The translations under genes were made by a program, and so were the position numbers. Below, piece by piece: positions 58,183-64,000 of a stretch of DNA of 64,000 nucleotides (position 1 is the stretch's first letter; the number at the start of each line of letters is the position of its first letter). This DNA is from Fructobacillus papyriferae (GTDB taxonomy: Bacteria > Bacillota > Bacilli > Lactobacillales > Lactobacillaceae). The notes beneath the pieces were generated by a model. The model was not told the DNA's origin and did not search any database. It saw only the letters and a program-made list of their open reading frames with translations. The stretch lies in contig NZ_JAAMFI010000002.1 of assembly GCF_018437225.1 (NCBI RefSeq), positions 186,001 through 250,000 of the forward strand. The letters are read 5' to 3'.

Positions 58183-59970
58183 ATGGCACAAATCACACGA
58201 GATGAATTACCAGAAGAATTGACCTGGGACCTTTCGACTGTCTTCGAATCGGATCAGGCCTACCAGAAAGCCTTCGAACAATTGCAGGCGGAATTGCCTA
58301 AATTGGCAGACTACAAGGGACATTTGGCCGATTCTGCCGAAATGCTTTTGGCGGGATTGGAAGAGGACTTGCGTATTGAACGGGCCTTTGAAAAGCTCTT
58401 CGTCTACGCCCACCAAAAATTCGACCAGGACACAGCGAATTCAACCTATGCCGGAATGAACGCGCAGGTCCAAGATTTGCTGGCGCAAGTCTCAGCCGCT
58501 ACGGCCTTCTTCCAACCGGAAGTGTTGGCCATCGATGAAGACGTCTTGGCCGGCTATCTGAAAGAAGAAGCCTTGCAGCCATACGCTCACTTTTTCGACG
58601 TTTTGTTGAGCGAAAAGGCCCACACGCTGCCAGCTGATCAGGAAGCGCTTTTGGCGGGAGCATCGACGGTGATGTCTTCAGCTGAGCAGACCTTCTCTGT
58701 CTTGGATAACGCCGACATCGACTTTGGCGACGTGATGGATGAAAACGGCGAGATCAAGGAATTGACTAACGGCCTCTACGCCATCATGCTCCGTTCCAAG
58801 AATCCGGCTCAGCGTCAGGAAGCTTTCCAGTCACTTTATGACGCCTACATGGCGTTGCAGAACACCTTCGCCTCGACGCTTTCGGCCACGGTCAAAAAGC
58901 ACAACTTCTTGGCCAAGGTGCGCCACTACCAGTCAGCCCAAGAAGCAGCCGTATCCGCTAACCAGATTCCGGTTGCCGTCTACAAGACGCTGCAGGAAAA
59001 GGTGGACGCCCACCTTGACCTCTTGCACCGCTACGTGGCTTTGCGCAAGGAAGTGCTCAATCAGGGCGACATTCACAACTATGATTTGTACGTGTCATTA
59101 GTCGACGACGTCGACTTCCCAGTCACCTATGAAAAGGCCCAGGAAATCGCCTTGGCCGCTTTGGCGCCATTGGGCGAGGACTATTTGGCAATCGTCAAAA
59201 AGGCCTTTGCCGAACGCTGGATCGACGTGGTCGAGAACAACGGGAAGCGTTCGGGGGCCTATTCTGGTGGTGCTTACGATACCAATCCTTACATTTTGTT
59301 AAATTGGCAAGACACTCTGGACAACGTATACACCCTTGTCCACGAAATGGGCCACACGGTACACTCGTATTTGACCCGTCACAACCAGCCTTACTACTAT
59401 GGCGACTACCCAATCTTCTTGGCCGAAATCGCTTCGACGACCAACGAGAGCTTGCTGACGGATTACCTCTTGAAGCAAACGGACGACGGCAAGGTCAAGG
59501 CCTTCATCCTGAACCAGTACCTGGACGGCTTCAAGGGCACGGTCTTCCGTCAAACGCAGTTCGCCGAGTTCGAAGCTTGGATTCACGAGCAAGACGCAGC
59601 CGGCCAACCGTTGACGGCCGACGTCATGGCGGACTTCTACGGTCAGTTGAACCAGAAGTTCTACGGAAAGGATGTCGTGGCCGATCCCGAAATCGCCTAC
59701 GAGTGGACGCGGATTCCGCACTTCTATTACAACTTCTACGTCTACCAGTACGCCACCGGTGAAGCGGCGGCAACGTCTTTGGCCCAGGGAATCTTGAACG
59801 ACGGCCAAGCGGAATCCTATAAGGATTATTTGAAGGCGGGTTCTTCTGAAAACCCACTGGACGTCATGCGTAAGGCCGGCGTCGACATGGAAAAGGGCGA
59901 TTATTTGGATGCGGCCTTTGCGGTCTTCGAAGAGCGCTTGACGCAACTTGAGGGACTTTTGAAAAAGTAA
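58183..59970 (+). CDS. pepF: Oligoendopeptidase F
   Basis: A 595-residue M3B zinc metallopeptidase of the cytoplasm that cleaves oligopeptides of about 7-17 residues. The zinc motif is HEMGH in TLVHEMGHTVHSYL, with the third ligand in IFLAEIASTTNE. The N-terminal helical domain fills about residues 1-200. The start is ATG 58183 with AAAGGGG upstream; GTG 58174 is an alternative. The codon choice is GC-rich, suggesting strong expression. Confidence 0.95.
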   Translation: MAQITRDELPEELTWDLSTVFESDQAYQKAFEQLQAELPKLADYKGHLADSAEMLLAGLEEDLRIERAFEKLFVYAHQKFDQDTANSTYAGMNAQVQDLLAQVSAATAFFQPEVLAIDEDVLAGYLKEEALQPYAHFFDVLLSEKAHTLPADQEALLAGASTVMSSAEQTFSVLDNADIDFGDVMDENGEIKELTNGLYAIMLRSKNPAQRQEAFQSLYDAYMALQNTFASTLSATVKKHNFLAKVRHYQSAQEAAVSANQIPVAVYKTLQEKVDAHLDLLHRYVALRKEVLNQGDIHNYDLYVSLVDDVDFPVTYEKAQEIALAALAPLGEDYLAIVKKAFAERWIDVVENNGKRSGAYSGGAYDTNPYILLNWQDTLDNVYTLVHEMGHTVHSYLTRHNQPYYYGDYPIFLAEIASTTNESLLTDYLLKQTDDGKVKAFILNQYLDGFKGTVFRQTQFAEFEAWIHEQDAAGQPLTADVMADFYGQLNQKFYGKDVVADPEIAYEWTRIPHFYYNFYVYQYATGEAAATSLAQGILNDGQAESYKDYLKAGSSENPLDVMRKAGVDMEKGDYLDAAFAVFEERLTQLEGLLKK

Positions 59971-60006
59971 GCGATTTGCGTTACAACGGAATTGGAGGGA
60001 GTTCTC

Positions 60007-60939
60007 ATGACACAAAAGATTTTGGTATTTGATGGCATTGACGATAGCGCCATTAAGGAATTGCAAGAAGCGGGCTACGAAGTGGTTTCGAATCCGCAAG
60101 CAAAGGCCGATGATTTTGCTGGTGATCCGGATGTCGTCGGCATCCTGCTGATGATGTACAAGATTGATGGGGCGGTCATGGACCGTTATCCAAATCTCAA
60201 GGTCATTGCCCGCCACGGTGTCGGTTATGACAACGTGGATTTGGAGGCTGCCAAGGAGCGCGGCATCGTGGTCGCCAACACGCCGGGTGCCAACGCCACT
60301 GCCGTGGCCGAAACGGCCGTTGCTTTGATGCTGATGGCCGGTCGTCTTTACGACACGGACAAGCGCGGCATTAGCGATGAAAAAGCCAAGTCTTATGCTG
60401 CTGGACATCCTGGCGTGCAAGTGTCTCATAAGGTTGTCGGTATTCTTGGCTTTGGCCACATTGGCCGTCAAGTGGCGGAATTGTTGTCTGGCTTTGGTGT
60501 CAAAGTTTTGGCCTACGCCCGTCACGATAAGGATGTGCCAAACGGTCGCATGGCTGATCTGGACGAGATCTTCGAGAAGGCCGACTTTGTTGTCTCAACT
60601 TTGCCAGCAACGCCTGCTACAACCAAGCTGATTGGTGAAACGGCCTTTAAGAAGATGAAGCAGTCCGCTGTCTTGGTCAACGTTGGTCGTGGACCGGTTG
60701 TTGACGAAGAAGCGCTGATTATCGCTTTGAAGGCGGGCGAAATCGCCGCGGCCGGTCTGGACGTTGTCGAAAAGGAACCAATCTCTCCTGACAACGAATT
60801 GCTGCACATGGACAACACTTACGTGTTGCCACACGTTGCCGGTGGTTCTCTTGAAGCTAAAGAAGAAATCGCAGCCACGGCTGCCAAAAACATCATTGAT
60901 GTTTTGGCAGGCAAGGGAACGAAGAATCAAGTGAATTAA
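60007..60939 (+). CDS. D-2-hydroxyacid dehydrogenase family protein (phosphoglycerate dehydrogenase-like)
   Basis: A 310-residue NAD-dependent dehydrogenase. The Rossmann motif is GILGFGHIGRQVAE, the catalytic arginine is in NVGRGPVVDE, the glutamate in GLDVVEKEP and the histidine in VLPHVAGG. There is no C-terminal ACT domain, so it is a short SerA- or hydroxyacid-dehydrogenase-like form. The start is ATG 60007 behind GGAGG. It may act in serine synthesis or keto-acid reduction; neighbours do not decide. Confidence 0.87.
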   Translation: MTQKILVFDGIDDSAIKELQEAGYEVVSNPQAKADDFAGDPDVVGILLMMYKIDGAVMDRYPNLKVIARHGVGYDNVDLEAAKERGIVVANTPGANATAVAETAVALMLMAGRLYDTDKRGISDEKAKSYAAGHPGVQVSHKVVGILGFGHIGRQVAELLSGFGVKVLAYARHDKDVPNGRMADLDEIFEKADFVVSTLPATPATTKLIGETAFKKMKQSAVLVNVGRGPVVDEEALIIALKAGEIAAAGLDVVEKEPISPDNELLHMDNTYVLPHVAGGSLEAKEEIAATAAKNIIDVLAGKGTKNQVN

Positions 60940-60948
60940 AAAGAATAC

Positions 60949-60978
60949 AAAAAGCGTCCAGAAATGGACGCTTTTTAT
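60949..60978 (+). terminator. Terminator after dehydrogenase gene
   Basis: AAAAAGCGTCCA pairs with TGGACGCTTTTT. Confidence 0.87.
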
Positions 60979-61066
60979 TTGCCTAAAAAGAGAAAAAATT
61001 GGCGGATTTGTCTAATAAAACATCCTCTATAAACGTTGGTATAAAGCCGTTCATAGATATTTTATA

Positions 61067-61075
61067 TGCTATAAT
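61067..61075 (+). promoter_or_regulatory. Toxin mRNA promoter
   Basis: The extended -10 TGCTATAAT ends at 61075, giving a start near 61081-61083, exactly where the fold-back arm begins. Confidence 0.65.
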
Positions 61076-61128
61076 ATTTGTAGCGAAAAAGTGAAGATGG
61101 TGGCTATCCTGGAAAGGAGGTGGGGTCG

Positions 61129-61236
61129 ATGAATAAACCCATAACTCTCATTATCCTAGGAAAGGAAATGCCTTTGTGTCAACAGAAAGCGCAATCTCGA
61201 TTATCCTTCTCTTCTCAATGCTCGTTGTTGAGTTGA
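61129..61236 (+). CDS. Leader ORF overlapping the toxin gene (mok-like)
   Basis: ATG 61129 has an excellent Shine-Dalgarno (AAAGGAGGTGG, 61113-61123). It encodes 35 residues, MNKPITLIILGKEMPLCQQK onward, and runs through the toxin start in another frame before stopping at 61236. The product looks unconserved; the ORF may serve to couple or control toxin translation, as mok does for hok. Confidence 0.5.
   Translation: MNKPITLIILGKEMPLCQQKAQSRLSFSSQCSLLS
61161..61175 (+). promoter_or_regulatory. Hairpin masking the toxin ribosome site
   Basis: AAAGG-AAATG-CCTTT ends immediately before the toxin GTG, so the AAAGGA Shine-Dalgarno is paired. Confidence 0.6.
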
Positions 61237-61283
61237 TTAAGCTTGTCATTGTGCTCGTCGAAAAGATGAACACAAAAAAATAA
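61176..61283 (+). CDS. Holin-like type I toxin
   Basis: A 35-residue hydrophobic peptide: it starts at GTG 61176 (MSTESAISIILLF), continues through a membrane helix (SMLVVELIKLVIVLV) and ends EKMNTKK. This is the form of the putative holin-like/Fst-type toxins of Firmicutes: a polar start, one membrane helix and a charged tail. Overexpression of such peptides depolarises membranes. The convergent antisense promoter, masked ribosome site and fold-back arms around it mark a type I toxin-antitoxin locus. Confidence 0.78.
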   Translation: MSTESAISIILLFSMLVVELIKLVIVLVEKMNTKK

Positions 61284-61398
61284 CCAATCGCCCACTTTAG
61301 CTGAGTCGCGATTGGTTATTTACTAACTAATTAAGGCTAGCCACCATTTTTATGGTTTCGCTAGGGGAATCGGTGTTGACGCGCCGGTTCCTTTTCTT
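61274..61398 (-). ncRNA. Antisense RNA of the type I toxin locus
   Basis: On the minus strand an extended -10 TGGTATAAT (61413-61405) would start transcription near 61398. The RNA would run about 125 bases and end at a perfect 14-bp hairpin (61278-61321, AAATAACCAATCGC / GCGATTGGTTATTT) followed on this strand by ATTTTTTT. It overlaps the toxin stop codon and 3' region, including the 3' fold-back arm. Confidence 0.65.
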
Positions 61399-61461
61399 GT
61401 CTTTATTATACCAGAATTTTTGGCAATGAGCAGAAGGTTATTCCCATTTCGAATATAAAAC

Positions 61462-61638
61462 CTAATCTTCCTTCTTCACTGCCCGCTTTTGGATGAACCA
61501 GCTAATCAACATCATGAGAACGAAGAAAATAATACTTGAAAAGAGGTCTTTTGGCAGTGTGTTCATCTTGAAAAGAAGGTGGATGATCAAGAAGTAGACC
61601 AGGCTCCCGACGGCGTTTGAAAAAAGTGATTGTTTCAT
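61462..61638 (-). CDS. Small membrane protein, 58 residues
   Basis: ATG 61638 is preceded by AGGAG. The product is MKQSLFSNAVGSLVYFLIIH, a short loop with KMNTLPKDL, a second helix (SIIFFVLMMLISWFI) and a basic end KRAVKKED: two membrane helices in a hairpin. I recognise no family. It lies between the toxin locus and the Phe T-box, transcribed toward the toxin's antisense promoter. Confidence 0.72.
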   Translation of the reverse strand: MKQSLFSNAVGSLVYFLIIHLLFKMNTLPKDLFSSIIFFVLMMLISWFIQKRAVKKED

Positions 61639-61740
61639 TTTGAAAGTCTCCTATGAGTTATCTGCTAAGAGTTTACCATAGGGCCTTGAATTTGCAAGAA
61701 AGCGCCGTTTTTCTCCCTAGTTTCTCCTTTTAAACTCTGC

Positions 61741-61974
61741 TATACTGAAGTAGAAAGTTCGGACCTAGTAAAGTGTGGGCTGTTATCAAGCGAGCGGGGA
61801 GAGTGGGAGCCCGTTAACAAAAGCACTTGAATTTCAGTCCGAAAAAAACCTTGATTTAATCGTCAACGGCGGCCACCGTTACCGGCTTTAAGCGCTAGTT
61901 TTACTAGAACTTGGGTGGTACCGCGGCAATCGTTTCGTCCCTTGACATCGGAAGATGACAAGGGACTTTTTTAT
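61741..61974 (+). promoter_or_regulatory. Phenylalanine T-box leader of pheST
   Basis: After an extended -10 (TGCTATACT, ending 61746) comes a T-box leader. The specifier TTC (in TTGAATTTCAGTCC) reads phenylalanine. The T-box AACTTGGGTGGTACCGCGG (about 61910-61928) is canonical. The terminator GTCCCTTG...CAAGGGAC with a T-run lies at 61937-61974. Uncharged tRNA-Phe should allow read-through into pheS. Confidence 0.93.
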
Positions 61975-61994
61975 TTGGATAAAAGAGGGCAAAG

Positions 61995-63047
61995 ATGACA
62001 TTAGTTGAAGAATTACAAGGCTTTTTGCAAGAAGCAACGGCTGAATTGGATAAGCCAGACGTCGACGTGGAAGCCGTCCGCGTGACTTATTTGGGTAAGA
62101 AAGGGAAAATCACGGGCGCTTTGAAGGCCATGAAGGACCTGCCCGTTGAGCAAAAGAAGGAAGTCGGCCAAGTGGGAAACCAGGTCCGCACGGCTATCCA
62201 AGAAAAGATCGAAGAAAAGAAGGCGGCGCAAGCTGCCCAGGCTTTGGAAGAAAAGCTGGCGGCGGAAAGCTTGGACGTGACCTTGCCAGGTGCCAAGCCT
62301 AAGCTCGGTGCCCCCCACGTTTTGCAACAGATTATGGACGAAATCGAGACGCACTTCTTGGGCCTCGGTTACCAAATCATCGACGATCCAACCGACTCGC
62401 CCGAAGTTGAAACGGACGAGTACAACTTCGAACGGGAGAACCTGCCAAAGGATCACCCAGCCCGTGATATGCAGGATACGTTCTACATCACACCGGAAAT
62501 CTTGCTGCGAACGCAGACTTCCCCCGTGCAGTCGCGCGTGATGGAGAAGCACGACTTCTCCAAGGGACCGCTCAAGATGATTGCGCCCGGTAAGGTTTAC
62601 CGTCGCGACACCGACGATGCCACGCACTCCCACCAGTTCCACCAAGTTGAAGGATTGGTTGTTGGGAAGAACATCACCATGGCGGATTTGAAGGGGACGC
62701 TTTTGTCGATCATGCAAGAGCTCTTTGGCGAAAAGCACCAGATTCGCCTCCGGCCTTCCTACTTCCCATTCACGGAGCCATCTGTTGAAGTCGATGTTTC
62801 TTGGAATGAGGTCACGCCTGACACGAAGCCAGAAGATATCAAATGGATCGAAGTGCTCGGTGCTGGAATGACCCACCCGAACGTTTTGAAGATGGATGGC
62901 ATCGATCCTGAAGAATACACGGCCTTTGCCTTTGGCCTGGGACCGGATCGTTTCGCCATGCTAAAGTATGGCGTCGAAGATATCCGCCAGTTCTACCTGA
63001 ACGACACGCGTTTCTTAGCGCAATTTAACGAGCGAGGTAACGAATGA
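61995..63047 (+). CDS. pheS: Phenylalanyl-tRNA synthetase alpha subunit
   Basis: The 350-residue class II synthetase subunit has the N-terminal coiled-coil that grips tRNA (about residues 1-85), then the catalytic domain with motif 2 KVYRRDTDDATHSHQFHQVEG, HQIRLRPSYFPFTEPSVEV and the motif 3 region FAFGLGPDRFAML. It attaches phenylalanine to tRNA-Phe with PheT. It overlaps pheT by four bases. Confidence 0.97.
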   Translation: MTLVEELQGFLQEATAELDKPDVDVEAVRVTYLGKKGKITGALKAMKDLPVEQKKEVGQVGNQVRTAIQEKIEEKKAAQAAQALEEKLAAESLDVTLPGAKPKLGAPHVLQQIMDEIETHFLGLGYQIIDDPTDSPEVETDEYNFERENLPKDHPARDMQDTFYITPEILLRTQTSPVQSRVMEKHDFSKGPLKMIAPGKVYRRDTDDATHSHQFHQVEGLVVGKNITMADLKGTLLSIMQELFGEKHQIRLRPSYFPFTEPSVEVDVSWNEVTPDTKPEDIKWIEVLGAGMTHPNVLKMDGIDPEEYTAFAFGLGPDRFAMLKYGVEDIRQFYLNDTRFLAQFNERGNE

Positions 63048-64000
63048 TGAAGACGAATTTAAAATGGTTAAATGAATACTTAACGCCTGGTTTGGATTTG
63101 TCTGAACAGGCTGTCTTGGATCTGGCTCAGCAGATCGAATTGACGGCTGTGGAAGTCGAAGAAGTCGGCCAAGCCGCTGCCAAGCAAGACGGTTTGGTCG
63201 TTGTTCGGGTCGACGAAGTTAAGGATCACCAAGATTCTGACCACCTGCACATCACTCAGGTCTTTGATGGCAAGGAACACATCCAAATCGTAACCGGAGC
63301 ACCCAACGTGGCCGAAGGGCAGTTGGTGATTTTGGCGACGGTTGGTTCGCACATCATCGATCGGCAAACGGGCAAGTTGGTTAAGATTTCAAAGGCCAAG
63401 CTCCGTGGCGAAGTGTCTTACGGCATGCTCTCGGCTTTGCAGGAAATCGGCTTGCCGGACGCGGTATGCCCACAGCCAATCGAAGACGGGATCTACGTCT
63501 TTGCTGACGATGCCGACGTCAAGCCGGGCGACGATGCTTTGGAAGTCTTGGGTCTGAAAGATCCAATGATCGACACGGATTTGACGCCGAACCGGGCGGA
63601 TCTGTTGTCAATGCGTGGTATGGCCTATGAAATGGCTGCGATGACCGGCCAAAGCGTCCAAGAAGTCGTTGATAAAGGGGCAAAAGCCGCTGCCTTTTTG
63701 GCGGATGATCAAGTGTCTCTTGCCATCAAAGATGGGCAACTGGCAAGCGGTGTGGCCATGTCTGTTGTCAACGGTGTGACCGTTGCACCAAGTGACTTGG
63801 CGACCCAGCGTCGCCTTTGGACTTCTGGCATCAAAGCTCAAAATAACGTCTTGGACGCGATGCACTACTGGTTGCTTGCGACCGGACAGCCACTGGCTGC
63901 CTTTGATTTGGATCGCCTGGCTGACAAAGCTTTGACGATTCGTTTGGCAGAAGAAGGGGAAGTGCTCGGTCAAGGCAATGGCGAAGAAGTGATTGCCTTG
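63044..64000 (+). CDS. pheT: Phenylalanyl-tRNA synthetase beta subunit (3' end outside window)
   Basis: The frame is open from ATG 63044 (or 63047) to the window end, 319 codons. It begins MMKTNLKWLNEYLTPGLDLS; the EMAP/OB-fold domain lies at about residues 40-150 (DEVKDHQDSDHLHITQVFDG, VTGAPNVAEGQ), and the B1/B3-B4 domain follows with DTDLTPNRADLLSMRGMAYE, which carries editing of Tyr-tRNA-Phe. GAGG precedes the start. Cotranscribed with pheS. Confidence 0.96.
   Translation, partial: MMKTNLKWLNEYLTPGLDLSEQAVLDLAQQIELTAVEVEEVGQAAAKQDGLVVVRVDEVKDHQDSDHLHITQVFDGKEHIQIVTGAPNVAEGQLVILATVGSHIIDRQTGKLVKISKAKLRGEVSYGMLSALQEIGLPDAVCPQPIEDGIYVFADDADVKPGDDALEVLGLKDPMIDTDLTPNRADLLSMRGMAYEMAAMTGQSVQEVVDKGAKAAAFLADDQVSLAIKDGQLASGVAMSVVNGVTVAPSDLATQRRLWTSGIKAQNNVLDAMHYWLLATGQPLAAFDLDRLADKALTIRLAEEGEVLGQGNGEEVIAL

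Larger units (their letters stand above)
61081..61363 (+). repeat. 5'-3' fold-back inverted repeat around the toxin gene
   Basis: TAGCGAAA (61081-61088) and ATGGTGGCTA (61097-61106) are complementary to TTTCGCTA (61356-61363) and TAGCCACCAT (61338-61347). The eight bases between pair partly through G-U (three G-U and three A-U pairs) in the plus-strand RNA only. A read-through toxin transcript would join its ends in a helix of about 28 positions. Confidence 0.7.

Noticed and set aside
59299-60525. 408-codon open frame on the minus strand opposite pepF and the dehydrogenase gene
   Set aside because: It is a mirror of GC-rich codon use in two well-supported plus-strand genes, has no ribosome site and no family similarity.
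62013-62876. 287-codon open frame opposite pheS
   Set aside because: Antisense shadow of a certain gene, with low-complexity composition and no start signals.
1-64000. CRISPR array or IS element
   Set aside because: No regularly spaced repeats, cas genes or transposase frames were seen; the only long repeats are the endolysin SH3b units and gene paralogues.

Overview
The window reads as chromosomal DNA of a lactic acid bacterium of the Leuconostocaceae, most like Fructobacillus. This rests on the GC level (mid-40s by eye), frequent TTG starts, extended -10 (TGnTATAAT) promoters, T-box and yybP-ykoY leaders, NrdHEIF class Ib reductase, a FemX-type peptidoglycan bridge enzyme and LAB-style fused substrate-binding/permease proteins. 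The genus is an inference; no rRNA is present.

Layout. 1-7500: translation and tRNA-modification cluster (prmC end, tsaC, ptsH, tsaB, two rimI-like acetyltransferases, tsaD), then rex, a femX-like gene and a HAD phosphatase. 7500-18450: DUF805 and CPBP membrane proteins, a TetR/MMPL exporter pair with a clear operator, tRNA-Tyr and tRNA-Gln, hflX, a histidine phosphatase, a short UvrA-like ATPase and a CNNM/HlyC-type protein. 18800-26600: nrdH-nrdE-nrdI-nrdF, a PAP2 phosphatase, a 47-residue basic protein, a cysteine-free MutY, an AI-2E-type permease, tRNA-Leu and an unusual tRNA-Thr(AGT). 26700-36100: an Abi_2/HEPN gene, a secreted protein, a pyrimidine-dimer glycosylase, two TM2 proteins, a TetR/YhgE-like pair, speG, tRNA-Gln(CTG), a GntR regulator, a HerA-like ATPase and a DUF1275 protein. 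36200-41470: a Met T-box operon (metQ, M20 dipeptidase, metQ, metN, metI). 42250-46300: an NAD(P)-binding protein with an HxlR-like operator, a Mn2+-riboswitch-controlled P-type ATPase, and small proteins.

46400-51700 is an AT-rich accessory island. It begins at a cut-off signal-peptide gene and an HTH fragment. It carries an anchored 210-residue protein, a three-domain endolysin, a short ORF with a non-AUG start, an ImmR/ImmA-like repressor and protease pair, a Sec-exported protein coupled to a 58-residue membrane protein (bacteriocin/immunity-like), and a frameshifted RelB-like antitoxin. Two face-to-face promoters share one inverted repeat as their -10 boxes and would switch between repressor and endolysin. 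This switch with its lysis and export cargo is one of the two most interesting things in the window.

51780-64000: a collapsed ThiW-like gene behind an intact TPP riboswitch, a Gtf3-like glycosyltransferase, a two-receptor glutamine-type ABC system, coiA, pepF, a D-2-hydroxyacid dehydrogenase, then the second highlight: a type I toxin locus at 61070-61410. It encodes a 35-residue holin-like toxin, with an overlapping leader ORF, a Shine-Dalgarno-masking hairpin, an antisense promoter and a long 5'-3' fold-back helix, a layout like hok/sok. The window ends with a Phe T-box and pheST.
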